DNA from: an uncultured Methanobrevibacter sp.
GTDB taxonomy: Archaea > Methanobacteriota > Methanobacteria > Methanobacteriales > Methanobacteriaceae
NCBI RefSeq assembly: GCF_902774605.1
Contig: NZ_CACYJE010000008.1
Span: 1 to 58,495, forward strand
Direction of reading: 5' to 3'
Length of the DNA stretch: 58,495 nt
The position numbers and the translations under genes are program-made. This document shows, one piece after another, positions 28,696-39,638 of the stretch (the stretch's first letter is position 1; each line of letters begins with the position of its first letter). The notes beneath the pieces were generated by a model. It did not search any database and had not been told where the DNA came from. It worked only from the letters and a program-made list of their open reading frames with translations.

Positions 28696-28992
28696 ATGGA
28701 CGTAGATAGAGGAATCAGGGTTGCTGTTGACACTGGTGATGTGACATTAGGCTCTGAAAAATCAATTCAATCTTTAAAATTAGGAAAAGGACAACTTGCA
28801 GTTGTTGCTGAAAACGCTCCTAAAGACATTATTGAAGATGTTGAATATTATGCAAATCTTTCCGAAATTCCATTCATCGTATATGATGGAACTAGTGTAG
28901 ATTTGGGTTCTGTTTGTGGTAAACCTTTCACTGTTGCTACATTAATCGTAAACGATCCAGGAGATTCTACAATATTAGACGATTTGAGGTAG
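28696..28992 (+). CDS. rpl30e: Ribosomal protein L30e
   Basis: A 98-residue L7Ae/L30e-family RNA-binding protein of the large subunit. VDRGIRVAVDTGDVTLGSEKS at the N-terminus and PFIVYDGTSVDLGSVCGKPF are typical. The second ATG (28696) is 7 bases after GGAGG and gives the usual MDV start; the first ATG is at 28693. It is in its conserved archaeal place between rpoA'' and nusA. Confidence 0.95.
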   Translation: MDVDRGIRVAVDTGDVTLGSEKSIQSLKLGKGQLAVVAENAPKDIIEDVEYYANLSEIPFIVYDGTSVDLGSVCGKPFTVATLIVNDPGDSTILDDLR

Positions 28993-28998
28993 ATTTAA

Positions 28999-29430
28999 GT
29001 GTCTATTAAATTTAGTGCAAATGAAATTAGATACATAGCTCTTTTCGAAAATATGACTGGAGCAATGGTAAAAGATTGCATTATCGATGATGAACATGGT
29101 AAGGTTACTTTTGTTGTGAAAAACGGGGACATGGGACTCGCTATCGGTAAGGGCGGAAGTTCCGTTTCTAAAGTTCAAAGAGCCGTTGATAAAGGTGTTG
29201 AAATCATCGAATTGGATGATGATCCAATACAGTTTATTAAAAATTCTTTATCTCCTGCTAAATTACAATCAGTTAAAATCAGTCAAAAGCAATCTGGCGA
29301 GAAAATAGCTATTGTTACAGCAGATAATACCAACAAACGTATTGCTATCGGTAAAAACGGAATCAATATTGAAAGGGCTAAACTATTAGCAGATAGACAA
29401 CATAATATTGACAATATAATTTTAAAATAG
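28999..29430 (+). CDS. nusA: NusA-like transcription factor (archaeal KH-domain form)
   Basis: The short archaeal NusA, 143 residues, with two KH domains and no S1 or N-terminal polymerase-binding domain. IGKGGSSVSKVQRAVDKG and IGKNGINIERAKLLADRQH are the two GXXG RNA-binding loops. The start is GTG at 28999. The stop codon lies within the terminator hairpin at 29424, which closes the rpo operon. Confidence 0.94.
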   Translation: MSIKFSANEIRYIALFENMTGAMVKDCIIDDEHGKVTFVVKNGDMGLAIGKGGSSVSKVQRAVDKGVEIIELDDDPIQFIKNSLSPAKLQSVKISQKQSGEKIAIVTADNTNKRIAIGKNGINIERAKLLADRQHNIDNIILK

Positions 29431-29462
29431 CTTTCGGGCTATTTTATAAATTTTATTTTTTT
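29424..29462 (+). terminator. Terminator of the rpoH-nusA block
   Basis: AAAATAGC (29424-29431) and GCTATTTT (29438-29445) form a perfect 8-bp stem with loop TTTCGG, overlapping the nusA stop and followed by a run of seven T residues at about 29455-29463. Confidence 0.7.
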
Positions 29463-29766
29463 CATTTGTTTTTTGAAATTTTTCTTTTTTTATTATTTTT
29501 GACCCTGAAAATAAATACCTTTATAAAGGTGTATGTATATAAATTATCATAAGATATCTGTACTTTTTTATAACTTGACTATGTGTGCTTTTTGTCAATG
29601 TTTTTAATTTCATTTCAAGATATCTTCTTTTAGATAAAGCATTTTATCTAATTAATTATTATTACTGATTGTATCTCAGAATTTAGATTGTACTATTAGT
29701 TTATAGTATAAATCGCAGCGGTGGATTCTAAGATATATTTTTAACAAAAAATTCGAGGAATAAATT
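29463..29766 (+). promoter_or_regulatory. Non-coding leader/promoter region of rps12 with several palindromes
   Basis: About 300 bases with no gene. It has ACCTTTATAAAGGT (29517-29530, perfect 14-bp palindrome), a TATA-like TATATAAAT just after it, AAGATATCT at about 29551 and again at about 29617, a hairpin TAGATAAA-GCAT-TTTATCTA (29631-29650), and a second TATA-like TTTATAGTATAAAT (29700-29713) closer to rps12. This suggests two promoters and dyad binding sites, or an untranslated RNA between them. Confidence 0.45.
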
Positions 29767-30192
29767 ATGCCAGGACTTTTTGCTGCAAAAAAACTTAAAA
29801 AGAATAGACAAAATTTTAAGTGGAAAGATGTAGATTACAAAAGAAGAGCTTTAAGGTTAGACGTTAAGGCTGACCCTCTAGAAGGGGCTCCTCAAGCAAG
29901 AGGAATTGTAATCGAAAAAGTAGGGATAGAAGCAAAGCAACCTAACTCTGCTATTCGTAAATGTGTACGTGTTCAATTAATCAAGAACGGTAAACAATTA
30001 ACTGCTTTCGCACCAGGTGACGGAGCTATCGGATTTATCGATGAACACGATGAAGTGATGATTGAAGGAATCGGAGGACCATCCGGAAGATCCATGGGTG
30101 ACATTCCTGGGGTCCGTTGGAAAGTTTCCAAAGTTAACAACGTAGCTTTATCAGAAATGGTAAGTGGAAAAATAGAAAAACCTGTAAGATAA
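29767..30192 (+). CDS. rps12: Ribosomal protein S12
   Basis: A 141-residue small-subunit protein at the decoding centre. [19 protein letters not shown] is the universal S12 signature and [20 protein letters not shown] the archaeal end. GAGG precedes the ATG by about 7 bases. First gene of the rps12-rps7-EF-2 string, with A/T-ended codon choice typical of high expression. Confidence 0.97.
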   Translation: MPGLFAAKKLKKNRQNFKWKDVDYKRRALRLDVKADPLEGAPQARGIVIEKVGIEAKQPNSAIRKCVRVQLIKNGKQLTAFAPGDGAIGFIDEHDEVMIEGIGGPSGRSMGDIPGVRWKVSKVNNVALSEMVSGKIEKPVR

Positions 30193-30204
30193 GGAGTTAT
30201 ATTT

Positions 30205-30765
30205 ATGAGTAAATTATTCGATAAATGGGATCTCGATGAAGTAAAAGTTGAGGACTTAGGTTTAGTCAAATATATCTGCTTAGACGAGACTTTAGTTCCA
30301 CATACTTCTGGAAGACACGTAAAAAGACAATTCGCAAAATCTAAAGTATCAATTGTTGAAAGGTTAATGAACAAGATCATGAGAACCCACCTCAACTCAG
30401 GTAAGAAAAACAAGGCTTACAATATCGTTAAGGATGCTTTAGAAATCATTAACAAAAGGACTAAAAAGAATCCTGTTCAAGTTTTAGTTACTGCAGTTGA
30501 AAACACTGCACCTCGTGAAGAAACCACCCGTATCAAATACGGTGGTATCGGTTACCAAGTGGCAGTTGACATTTCTCCACAAAGAAGGGTTGACTTATCC
30601 TTAGGTTTCCTGACCAGAGGTACTTTACAATCTTCATTCAAAAACAGGAAATCTGTTGCTGAATGTTTAGCTGACGAATTAATCCTTGCATCTGAAGAAG
30701 ATTCAAGAAGTTTCGCTTTACAAAAAGCTGAAGAGAAAGAAAGAGTTGCTAAAGCAGCACACTAA
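30205..30765 (+). CDS. rps7: Ribosomal protein S7
   Basis: A 186-residue primary 16S rRNA-binding protein of the 30S head. The archaeal core VPHTSGRHVKRQFAKSKVSI, ERLMNKIMRTHLNSGKKNKA and YQVAVDISPQRRVDLSLGFL is present. It starts 12 bases after rps12 with GGAG. Confidence 0.97.
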   Translation: MSKLFDKWDLDEVKVEDLGLVKYICLDETLVPHTSGRHVKRQFAKSKVSIVERLMNKIMRTHLNSGKKNKAYNIVKDALEIINKRTKKNPVQVLVTAVENTAPREETTRIKYGGIGYQVAVDISPQRRVDLSLGFLTRGTLQSSFKNRKSVAECLADELILASEEDSRSFALQKAEEKERVAKAAH

Positions 30766-30800
30766 TCATATATAATATATTTGTTATTTAGGTGGTTATT

Positions 30801-32999
30801 TTGAGTAGAAGAGACAAAATGATTGCAAAAATCAAAGAATTGATGTACGAACCTGAACAAATCAGAAACATTGGTATCTGTGCTCACATCGATCACGGTA
30901 AAACCACTTTATCCGACAACCTCTTAGCAGGTGCGGGAATGATTTCCGAAGAACTTGCAGGTGACCAAAGATTCTTAGATTTCGACGAACAAGAACAAGC
31001 TCGTGGTATTACTATTGATGCAGCTAACGTATCCATGGTACACGATTACAAAGAAAAAGAATACCTGATCAACTTGATCGATACTCCAGGTCACGTTGAC
31101 TTCGGTGGGGACGTAACTCGTGCAATGAGGGCTGTAGACGGTGCAGTAGTTGTAGTTTGTGCTGTAGAAGGTATCATGCCACAAACCGAAACCGTATTCA
31201 GACAAGCATTGAAGGAAAACGTAAAACCAGTTTTATTCATCAACAAGGTTGACAGATTAATCAACGAGTTAAAACTTGAACCAGAAGAGTTACAAAACAG
31301 ATTCTTAAAAATCTTCATGGAAGCAAACAAGTTAATCAGGAACATGGCTCCTGAAGACAAAAAAGAAGAATGGAAACTCGACTTCACTGACGGTAGTGTA
31401 GCATTCGGTTCAGCATACCACAACTGGGCTATCAACGTTCCAACCATGCAAGAAACCGGTATCAACTTCAAAGATATTATTGATTACTGTAACGCTGACA
31501 ATGAAAAAGAATTAGCACAAAAAGTACCTTTATCCGACGTATTATTAGGTATGGTAGTAGAACACTTGCCTTCCCCTAAAGAAGCTCAGGAATACAGGGT
31601 ACCTAACATCTGGGACGGAGACATCGACTCCCCAGCAGGTGAATGTATGATCAACACCTCCCCTGACGGACCTTTAGCAGTGATGGTTACCAACGTATCC
31701 GTAGACAAGCACGCTGGTGAAATCGCTACCGGTAGGGTATATGGTGGAGCAATCGAAAAAGGTACAGAAGTATACCTCGTAGGATCCCACGGTAAATCCA
31801 GGGTACAGCAAGTAGGTGTATACTTCGGTCCTGAAAGGGTTAACACCGACAAGGTTCCTGCAGGTAACATCGTATACGTTGCAGGTGCAAAAGGAGCTAT
31901 CGCTGGTGAAACCTTATGTGACCCTGAACACAAAATCAAGGAGTTCGAAGGATTAGAACACATTTCAGAACCAGTTGTTACCGTTGCTGTAGAAGCTAAA
32001 AATACCAAAGACTTACCAAAACTCATTGAAGTATTAAGACAAACCGGTAAGGAAGACCCTACCGTTAAAATCGATATTAACGAGGAAACCGGTGAACACT
32101 TAGTATCCGGTATGGGAGAACTTCACTTAGAAGTTATCGGTTACAGGATCAGTGAAAAAGGTGTGGACATCACCACATCCGAACCTATTGTTGTATACAG
32201 GGAAACCGTAAGGCAATTATCTCCACAAGTTGAAGGTAAATCCCCTAACAAACACAACAGATTCTACATCACTGTTGAACCTATCGAACCTTCCCTCTAC
32301 GATGCAATCGCTGACGGTAAAATCAAAGAAGGCAGAGTCAAAGGTAAAGAAGCAGCTAACGACTTCATGGAAGCTGGACTTGAAAAAGAAGAAGCAAGAA
32401 GAGTATGGGCTGTACACAACAGAAGCATATTCCTCAACATGACCCGTGGTATTCAATACTTGGATGAAGTAAAAGAATTGTTACTCGAAGGATTTGAAAA
32501 CACCCTGAAAAACGGTCCTTTAGGAGAAGAAATCGCCATGGGATTAAAATTCAAACTCCACGATGCAAAACTTCACGAAGACGCAGTTCACAGAGGACCT
32601 GCACAAGTATTACCTGCTATCAGGAACGCTATCTTAGGTTCCATGATGCTTGCAGAACCTGCATTACTCGAACCAATGCAAAAAGTAGTTATTGACACTC
32701 CAAACGATTACATGGGAGCATGTACCCGTGAAATCCAAAACAGAAGAGGTCAAATTGTCAACATGGGTCAAGAAGGAGACATGGCAAGGATCGAATCCAA
32801 AGTGCCTGTAGCTGAAATGTTTGGTTTCGCTGGAGACATCAGGTCCGCAGCTGAAGGTAGATGTTTATGGTCTACTGAAATCGCAGGATTTGAACCACTC
32901 CCAAGAGAAATGCAAAATCAAATTGTAAGGGAAATCAGACAAAGGAAAGGCTTATCCGCAGAACCATTCCCTGCAAGCCACTACTTAGGTGATTTATAA
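30801..32999 (+). CDS. fusA: Translation elongation factor 2
   Basis: The ribosomal translocase GTPase, 732 residues. GTPase motifs are [10 protein letters not shown] (P-loop), [17 protein letters not shown] and NKVDRL, and the C-terminal domain IV tip has the histidine loop [16 protein letters not shown], whose final histidine is expected to become diphthamide. The TTG at 30801 is chosen over GTG at 30792 because GGTGG lies 5 bases before it and the protein then begins [15 protein letters not shown] as in relatives. Confidence 0.97.
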   Translation: MSRRDKMIAKIKELMYEPEQIRNIGICAHIDHGKTTLSDNLLAGAGMISEELAGDQRFLDFDEQEQARGITIDAANVSMVHDYKEKEYLINLIDTPGHVDFGGDVTRAMRAVDGAVVVVCAVEGIMPQTETVFRQALKENVKPVLFINKVDRLINELKLEPEELQNRFLKIFMEANKLIRNMAPEDKKEEWKLDFTDGSVAFGSAYHNWAINVPTMQETGINFKDIIDYCNADNEKELAQKVPLSDVLLGMVVEHLPSPKEAQEYRVPNIWDGDIDSPAGECMINTSPDGPLAVMVTNVSVDKHAGEIATGRVYGGAIEKGTEVYLVGSHGKSRVQQVGVYFGPERVNTDKVPAGNIVYVAGAKGAIAGETLCDPEHKIKEFEGLEHISEPVVTVAVEAKNTKDLPKLIEVLRQTGKEDPTVKIDINEETGEHLVSGMGELHLEVIGYRISEKGVDITTSEPIVVYRETVRQLSPQVEGKSPNKHNRFYITVEPIEPSLYDAIADGKIKEGRVKGKEAANDFMEAGLEKEEARRVWAVHNRSIFLNMTRGIQYLDEVKELLLEGFENTLKNGPLGEEIAMGLKFKLHDAKLHEDAVHRGPAQVLPAIRNAILGSMMLAEPALLEPMQKVVIDTPNDYMGACTREIQNRRGQIVNMGQEGDMARIESKVPVAEMFGFAGDIRSAAEGRCLWSTEIAGFEPLPREMQNQIVREIRQRKGLSAEPFPASHYLGDL

Positions 33000-33000
33000 A

Positions 33001-33048
33001 ATTAAAATTTAAATTTAAAATTTTTAATTTTTTATTTTTTATTAAAAA
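33001..33048 (+). terminator. AT-only terminator after EF-2
   Basis: A long self-complementary A/T stretch (ATTAAAATTT with a matching downstream arm) runs into TTTTTTATTTTTTATT. Imperfect, but typical of archaeal T-run termination. Confidence 0.45.
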
Positions 33049-33157
33049 TTCATGAGAAAAACATTAGCTTTTTATATGTTGAAAAATATATAATAAATTT
33101 AAGCTATCTTTAAGCTTATAAAATAATGTTTGTTAATATTACAAAAGAGGTTATATA

Positions 33158-34399
<1,242 letters not shown>

Positions 34400-34416
34400 G
34401 TTTGTAAACAATAATT

Positions 34417-34454
34417 AGAAAGTAATATTTCTTACTTTCTTTCTTTTTGTTTTT
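34417..34454 (+). terminator. Hairpin terminator between EF-1alpha and rps10
   Basis: AGAAAGTAA (34417-34425) pairs perfectly with TTACTTTCT (34432-34440) around TATTTC, followed by TTCTTTTTGTTTTT. It may attenuate read-through into rps10, whose GGAGG begins right after. Confidence 0.65.
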
Positions 34455-34466
34455 GGAGGTTAATAA

Positions 34467-34775
34467 ATGAATCAAGCAAGAATTAAACTTACTGGAACTG
34501 ACCCAGAAAAATTAGCATACGTATGCGATCAACTCAAGAAAATCGCTGAAAGAACTGGTGTTGACTTATCTGGTCCTATTCCATTACCTACTAAAAAGTT
34601 AGTAGTGCCAACAAGAAAATCCCCAGATGGAGAAGGTAAAGCTTCTTGGGAAAAATGGGAACTTAGGATTCACAAACGTTTAATCGGCATTGGCGCTGAC
34701 GAACGTGCAATGAGACAAGTCATGAAAGTTAATGTTCCTGATAATGTAAGTATTGAAATTGAACTTAAAGGATAA
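34467..34775 (+). CDS. rps10: Ribosomal protein S10
   Basis: A 102-residue small-subunit head protein. [43 protein letters not shown] and the C-terminal [15 protein letters not shown] are typical of the archaeal family. GGAGG precedes the ATG by 8 bases. Conserved neighbour of EF-1alpha. Confidence 0.97.
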   Translation: MNQARIKLTGTDPEKLAYVCDQLKKIAERTGVDLSGPIPLPTKKLVVPTRKSPDGEGKASWEKWELRIHKRLIGIGADERAMRQVMKVNVPDNVSIEIELKG

Positions 34776-34799
34776 ATATTTAGAATCCTTCTAAATATT
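34775..34799 (+). terminator. 11-bp hairpin between rps10 and tRNA-Ser
   Basis: AATATTTAGAA (34775-34785) and TTCTAAATATT (34789-34799) form a perfect 11-bp stem with the 3-base loop TCC, overlapping the rps10 stop region and ending 12 bases before tRNA-Ser. It may terminate rps10 or mark a processing site of a joint transcript. Confidence 0.6.
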
Positions 34800-34810
34800 C
34801 CTTTTCACAT

Positions 34811-34894
34811 GCCGAGATAGTCTAGTCTGGTAAGGCGCAGGACTTGAAATCCTGTGAGGTTTCCCTCGCCTGGGTTCAAATCCCAGTCTCGGCG
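34811..34894 (+). tRNA. tRNA-Ser (anticodon TGA)
   Basis: A class II tRNA of 84 bases with acceptor GCCGAGA/TCTCGGC, anticodon stem CAGGA/TCCTG around CTTGAAA, a long variable arm (GTGAGGTTTCCCTCGC region) and discriminator G. It could be co-transcribed with rps10. Confidence 0.95.
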
Positions 34895-34904
34895 TTCAAT
34901 ATCT

Positions 34905-35690
34905 TTAAAAAAAGTTTTTCAGTTTAATATCTAATTCCTCAAGATTGGACACTATGTCGTTTTCATCCAATCCGTCTATTTTTGGCCTTTGAATCATCAC
35001 GATTGCAACATTCTTCTCGTTTGCAGCCTGGATCTTTTCAATCACGCCTCCGACTTCTCCGCTTTCCTTGGTTATCATCACGCCTGCATCATATTTTTCT
35101 ATCAGCTCAAGATTCTCTTCAAGGCTTGCGGCACCGGTCATGGGTATTATGTGTGACGGGTCGACTCCCAGCCTTTCGCATTTTTCTATGGAGCTTTCCA
35201 CCTTAAGGATTCTAGGGTAGAACCTCTCCACCGCAACGTGGTTGAGGATGTCCTCCATGGTGTTCGCTCCTGCAAAGTGCAGGACATTTCCTTCACTGAA
35301 ATCATCAGCAATCATTTTTCCCGCATCGTCAAATGAATCTGCATAGTGGATGTTTGATGTGTCGACGCCTTCAAGGTTTGTGCTGGGTCTTTCGAAGCGG
35401 ATGTATGGTAAGTCCAGTTCCCTGGATATGCTTGAGCTGGTCTGTGTTATGTGTGACGCGAACGGGTGGGTTGCGTCAATCAGCAGGTCATAATTCTCAT
35501 TGATGATTATTTCCTTTATCTCCTCTTTCGGAAGGGGTCTTGCTATTGTCTCGTCGCTTCCGCCTTCCTGTGCGAGCTTTGCACCGTACTCGGTGGTGGT
35601 GGTTGTCAGGATGTGGCAGTCGAGCGTTTCTTTTAGGTGCTGTATGATGTTTATGGAATCCTTGGTTCCCCCAAGCAATATTATCTTCAT
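34905..35690 (-). CDS. cobK: Cobalt-precorrin-6A reductase
   Basis: A 261-residue NAD(P)H-dependent reductase of the corrin ring (CobK/CbiJ family), in the anaerobic cobamide pathway. The N-terminal MKIILLGGTKDSINI is the nucleotide-binding glycine loop, and LIDATHPFASHITQTSS, IRFERP and ITKESGEVGGV are family motifs. The start overlaps the P-type ATPase stop by 4 bases. Other ring-synthesis genes are not in the window. Confidence 0.93.
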   Translation of the reverse strand: MKIILLGGTKDSINIIQHLKETLDCHILTTTTTEYGAKLAQEGGSDETIARPLPKEEIKEIIINENYDLLIDATHPFASHITQTSSSISRELDLPYIRFERPSTNLEGVDTSNIHYADSFDDAGKMIADDFSEGNVLHFAGANTMEDILNHVAVERFYPRILKVESSIEKCERLGVDPSHIIPMTGAASLEENLELIEKYDAGVMITKESGEVGGVIEKIQAANEKNVAIVMIQRPKIDGLDENDIVSNLEELDIKLKNFF

Positions 35691-38089
35691 TTTATTGCCT
35701 TCCTCATTAGTTTTTCCGCTATGATTATGGTGAATGCAACGATTACAATAATCGCCCAGTCAACTAGATTGATCGGTGCTGTTCTGAATATGACCTGCAG
35801 CTGTGGAATGTATATGATCAGCAGCTGAAGCAGGAATGAAAGTGCAATTGCAATGTAGAGGTACTTGCTTGAGCTTTCAGAATCCGCCTTCCTGTTGTAA
35901 GCGTTGAATAGTTGATACATTACAAAGAGTGTGAATGCCACAGTCATTGCCTTTCTCTCGCCTGTGACGCCCAGCTCGTACCAGAACACGATTATTGTTC
36001 CGATGGCCATCACGATGCCTGTCAGGAGTATTTCAAGCAGTGTTTTTCTTGTAAGGATGTCTCCGGTTTCAGGCGGCCTTTCCATTACGTCCCTTTCGGC
36101 GCCCTCTATTCCCAGGGTCTGTGCAGGCGGACCGTCCATCACGATGTTCAGCCATAATAGCTGGACAGGGTTGAACGGCAGCGGCAGTGCCAGGAGTGAT
36201 GTTCCGACTATTGTCAGTATGGCTCCCACGTTGGTTGATACCTGGAATTTGACGAATCTCTTGATGTTGTCATAGATTTTACGCCCTTCCCTCACTGCCT
36301 TGACGATTGTTGCAAAGTCATTGTTCTGCAGGATCATGTCGGCTGATTCCTTTGCAACGTCTGTTCCGTCGCCCATTGCAACGCCGATGGATGCCTTTTT
36401 AAGTGCCGGTGCATCATTGACTCCGTCACCGGTCATTGCAACGATGTTATTGGAGTTCTTCAATGCTTCAACAATCATCATTTTCTGTGTTGGCTTGACC
36501 CTTGCATAGACCTGGATTTCATCGGCGATTTCATAGTATTCCTCCAGGCTCATTTTTTCAAGCTCGTCGCCGGTGATTTCCCTTCCGGTTGTGAGTATTC
36601 CAAGTTGCCTTGCAATTGCGCAGGCCGTTTTCTCATGGTCTCCGGTTATCATCTTGACCTTGATGCCTGCCTTTATGCAGTCCTCCACTGCCTTTTTGGC
36701 ATCCTTTTTAGGAGGGTCTATCAATCCGAGTAGTCCTGTGAATGTGAGGTTTTCCTCAGCTTCCTGTCCGTCCTCGAGCTTGTATGCAAATCCGATTACC
36801 CTCAATGCATTCCCGCTCATTTCGTCAATTTTTTTAATTATGATTTCCTTTGTTTCAGCGTTAAGGATTTCAATACTTCCATCATAATCTACATATTTGC
36901 ACTTGTCTAGAATTATTTCTGGAGCACCTTTTGTCAAGATGAGATTCTTTTCACTGTTTAGGCTATGTATAGTAGTCATCATTTTACGATTGCTGTCAAG
37001 TGGAATTTCATCAACACGCTCAAGGTCGATATCAGCATCCTTGCAGTATTTAAGGATGGCTCCGTCGGTCTGATCACCGATAACCTCTCCGTCACGGATA
37101 ACGGCATTGTTGCATAATTTTCCGATTTCCAATGTGGTTTTTTCATTGGTGAAGTAGCTGTCAACCACTGTCATCCTGTTTTCGGTCAGTGTACCTGTCT
37201 TGTCACTGCAGATAATTGTGCATGACCCGAGGGTTTCAACGGACAGTAATTTGCGCACGATGGCGTCGGATTTGGCCATCTGTGACATTCCAAGAGCCAG
37301 TGTCAATGTCAGCACGGCAGGCAATCCTTCAGGTATCGCCGCAACAGCCAGTGAAACGGCTGTCATGAATGTTTCAACAAGAGGGATTCCCTTCAGTATT
37401 TCCATGATGAAAATCGCTATACATACGATGATTGCAATGATTGACAGGGTCTTTCCGAGATTTCCCACTTTTGTCTTGAGGGGAGTGTCCTCATCATCCT
37501 CCTGGACAATCTGGGCGATTTGCCCTATTTCGGTTTTCATCCCAATGCTTTCAACGACTCCGACGGCGTTTCCGGAAAGTATGTTGGAATCCATGTACAC
37601 AATGTCATCCGCCTCCTTTCTTATCGCTTCGGACTCTCCGGTAAGTGATGACTCGTCACAGCTCAAGTCATTGACGTCAATTAGCCTAACGTCTGCAGGC
37701 ACCTTGCCTCCCTCGTCAAGAATGACAATGTCTCCAACCGTCAATTCCTCCGCGTTGATTTCCTGGACTTCCCCATCCCTTTTGACGATGGCTGTCTTCA
37801 CTATGAGGTTTTTAAGACTGTCCATTGCCTTCTGGGAGCGGTACTCCTGAATGAATCCCATGATGACGTTGAGCAAAACCGCCAGGACAATGACTCCGGC
37901 ATCGATAACGTCTCCAATGGCAAATGCGGCAACTGCTGCAATCAGTAGCAGTCCGATCAGGATGTCGACAAATTGCGAAAAGAATAACACGATCAATGGG
38001 GTTGGCTTTTTCTCATCCAGCTTGTTCAAGCCATATTTTCCTTGTCTTTCAATAACTTCCGATTTTGTTAATCCAGGATTGTTCATCAT
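35687..38089 (-). CDS. Cation-translocating P-type ATPase (calcium-type, P2)
   Basis: An ATP-driven membrane cation pump of about 800 residues. Visible are the actuator loop LTGESEA, the phosphorylation site SDKTGTLTENR (D near residue 296), the hinge TGDGVNDAPALKKA and ten likely membrane helices. M4 has AAIPEGLPAVLT and M6 has NIVMDGPPAQ; the PEGLP plus N..MD pattern resembles plasma-membrane Ca2+-ATPases with a single transport site, so calcium (or manganese) is the likely ion. The ATG at 38089 overlaps nothing and follows GTGAT, which also includes the stop of the UPF0146 gene. Confidence 0.9.
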   Translation of the reverse strand: MMNNPGLTKSEVIERQGKYGLNKLDEKKPTPLIVLFFSQFVDILIGLLLIAAVAAFAIGDVIDAGVIVLAVLLNVIMGFIQEYRSQKAMDSLKNLIVKTAIVKRDGEVQEINAEELTVGDIVILDEGGKVPADVRLIDVNDLSCDESSLTGESEAIRKEADDIVYMDSNILSGNAVGVVESIGMKTEIGQIAQIVQEDDEDTPLKTKVGNLGKTLSIIAIIVCIAIFIMEILKGIPLVETFMTAVSLAVAAIPEGLPAVLTLTLALGMSQMAKSDAIVRKLLSVETLGSCTIICSDKTGTLTENRMTVVDSYFTNEKTTLEIGKLCNNAVIRDGEVIGDQTDGAILKYCKDADIDLERVDEIPLDSNRKMMTTIHSLNSEKNLILTKGAPEIILDKCKYVDYDGSIEILNAETKEIIIKKIDEMSGNALRVIGFAYKLEDGQEAEENLTFTGLLGLIDPPKKDAKKAVEDCIKAGIKVKMITGDHEKTACAIARQLGILTTGREITGDELEKMSLEEYYEIADEIQVYARVKPTQKMMIVEALKNSNNIVAMTGDGVNDAPALKKASIGVAMGDGTDVAKESADMILQNNDFATIVKAVREGRKIYDNIKRFVKFQVSTNVGAILTIVGTSLLALPLPFNPVQLLWLNIVMDGPPAQTLGIEGAERDVMERPPETGDILTRKTLLEILLTGIVMAIGTIIVFWYELGVTGERKAMTVAFTLFVMYQLFNAYNRKADSESSSKYLYIAIALSFLLQLLIIYIPQLQVIFRTAPINLVDWAIIVIVAFTIIIAEKLMRKAIK

Positions 38090-38091
38090 TA

Positions 38092-38481
38092 TCACTTTAA
38101 AATATAGAAACTTGCTCGATTATGATTTTTTAATTTCATTTTGACCCTGCCGGTATTTAAATCTTCGTTGGTCAAGGGTTTGATGATTAGCTGGGCACCG
38201 ATTTTCACGGCAAGGCGGACCAGGTGGGGCTGCAGTTCGCTTGGGGGCCTGATTGAATATATTATGTCGGTGCCCTCATACAATTTCATGTTTGGGTTGG
38301 TGATGTCGTCCCGAATCACTGTGGAGTCCTTCGGCAGGATGTCCGTCTTGATTAGTGTAATGTTTTTTCTGCATGATAGTTTTCGAGCAATCTGGTCAAA
38401 TTTCCCGATGCCCACTTCGGCAATCTTGACCTTTTCATCTCCAGCGGTCTCCATAATGTAGTCTGCAAAGTCGTCCCACAT
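38092..38481 (-). CDS. UPF0146 family protein
   Basis: A 129-residue archaeal protein with a Rossmann-like methyltransferase-type fold (IAEVGIGKFDQIARKL, ITLIKTDILPKD, DIIYSIRPPSELQPHLVRLA). The activity is not known. The ATG at 38481 follows GAGGAGA by 6 bases. It heads an operon with the P-type ATPase and cobK, but no functional link is evident. Confidence 0.85.
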   Translation of the reverse strand: MWDDFADYIMETAGDEKVKIAEVGIGKFDQIARKLSCRKNITLIKTDILPKDSTVIRDDITNPNMKLYEGTDIIYSIRPPSELQPHLVRLAVKIGAQLIIKPLTNEDLNTGRVKMKLKNHNRASFYILK

Positions 38482-38583
38482 AATATTTCTCCTCAAATTT
38501 ATTATTGTAATTGGAATTATTAAATATTTAGTTTGATTTTTAGAATAGATTTAAATAATTTGTTTTTTAAACTTTATCTTAGT

Positions 38584-39033
38584 ATGATTGTCAGGAAATT
38601 CAAACCCACAGATTTAAAAAGAGTTTTTGAAATCGAGAACATGTCCTTCAATCAATCCTATGGAATAAATATGTTCCAGAAGCTGTACGAGATGGGTGTT
38701 GGCTTTCTTGTGGCCGAAGAGGACGGATACGTTATCGGCTATGTCATCTTTTGGATCAAGTATGAAAATCAGGGCCACATTATATCAATCGCAGTTGACA
38801 AGAACCATCGCAGAAGCAAGGCAGGCACCGAGCTTCTCATAAGGGCCATCTCAATACTGTCAATGCTCAAGATCGATGCAATCTATCTGGAAGTCAACGA
38901 GAACAACACTGGGGCAATCGAGTTTTACAAGACATTCAACTTTAAGGTGGACCGCACGGTTCCGGGGTATTACGAGAATGGTGACGGGGCCAAGATAATG
39001 TATCTACCTTTGAAGAGAGGTAAGGTTGCCTGA
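38584..39033 (+). CDS. rimI: N-terminal acetyltransferase RimI/Ard1 type (GNAT)
   Basis: A 149-residue GNAT enzyme that acetylates protein N-termini. The acetyl-CoA site is SIAVDKNHRRSKAGTELL (Q/RxxGxG/A variant), and YLEVNENNTGAIEFYKTFNFKVDRTVPGYYENG is characteristic of the RimI/Naa10 group. Archaea have one broad-specificity enzyme of this kind. The ATG at 38584 is used; an upstream in-frame extension lacks start signals. The 3' end overlaps the next gene by 30 bases tail-to-tail. Confidence 0.88.
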   Translation: MIVRKFKPTDLKRVFEIENMSFNQSYGINMFQKLYEMGVGFLVAEEDGYVIGYVIFWIKYENQGHIISIAVDKNHRRSKAGTELLIRAISILSMLKIDAIYLEVNENNTGAIEFYKTFNFKVDRTVPGYYENGDGAKIMYLPLKRGKVA

Positions 39034-39525
39034 CATCATTTGCCTGTACTGTGTTAAGGCATCGGCAGGTATGTTTCCTGTCAGGAAGAGTATTGCTATC
39101 AGTATGATGTAAAATGCGAAAATCGCCAATTGGATGTGTCCATGCTTTCTTGCAACTGGATCCTTTCGTGTTGATAAATAGATTGCAATGATCAGTCCTA
39201 TGATTCCGCCCAGAATGGAGAATACGTAACCGAATATGATCAGCCATCTGCTTGTTCTGTTGGCACGGTATTCCTGCGCCTCTTTGACGACTTCCTTTTT
39301 AATGACAATGGGGTTCAGGGCAGTGTGGTCTCCCTCGAACTGGCTTTTGAAAACCAGTGGTGTGCCGCATTTCACGCAATAATCCGCTTCATCGGGATTC
39401 GGGTACCCGCATAATGGGCATGCGTTTTCGCCTTCGGGAATTTTCGGAAACTCATGTCCGCACTTTATACAAAAACCATACATATCATCTGTTGCCGTAC
39501 CGCATTGAGGACATCTTCTAATCAT
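39004..39525 (-). CDS. Double zinc-ribbon membrane protein
   Basis: A 173-residue protein with two zinc ribbons (CPQCGTATDDMYGFCIKCG at 4-22 and CPLCGYPNPDEADYCVKCG at about 36-54) followed by two hydrophobic helices (about 93-117 and 130-152). The ribbons face the cytoplasm by the usual topology. Proteins of this layout are frequent in Methanobacteriales and have no assigned role. Confidence 0.8.
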   Translation of the reverse strand: MIRRCPQCGTATDDMYGFCIKCGHEFPKIPEGENACPLCGYPNPDEADYCVKCGTPLVFKSQFEGDHTALNPIVIKKEVVKEAQEYRANRTSRWLIIFGYVFSILGGIIGLIIAIYLSTRKDPVARKHGHIQLAIFAFYIILIAILFLTGNIPADALTQYRQMMSGNLTSLQR

Positions 39526-39638
39526 ACTATCACTTACTTAATTAATTAAATGATGATTATTAATAAATGTTTGTTTTATATGTAATCATTTTTTTTCCTC
39601 GATAATTATATTACATAATTTGAACTAATGATAATATA

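Noticed and set aside
37200-37850. 216-codon plus-strand frame opposite the P-type ATPase
   Set aside because: Serine/threonine-rich shadow of a well-supported gene; no start signals.
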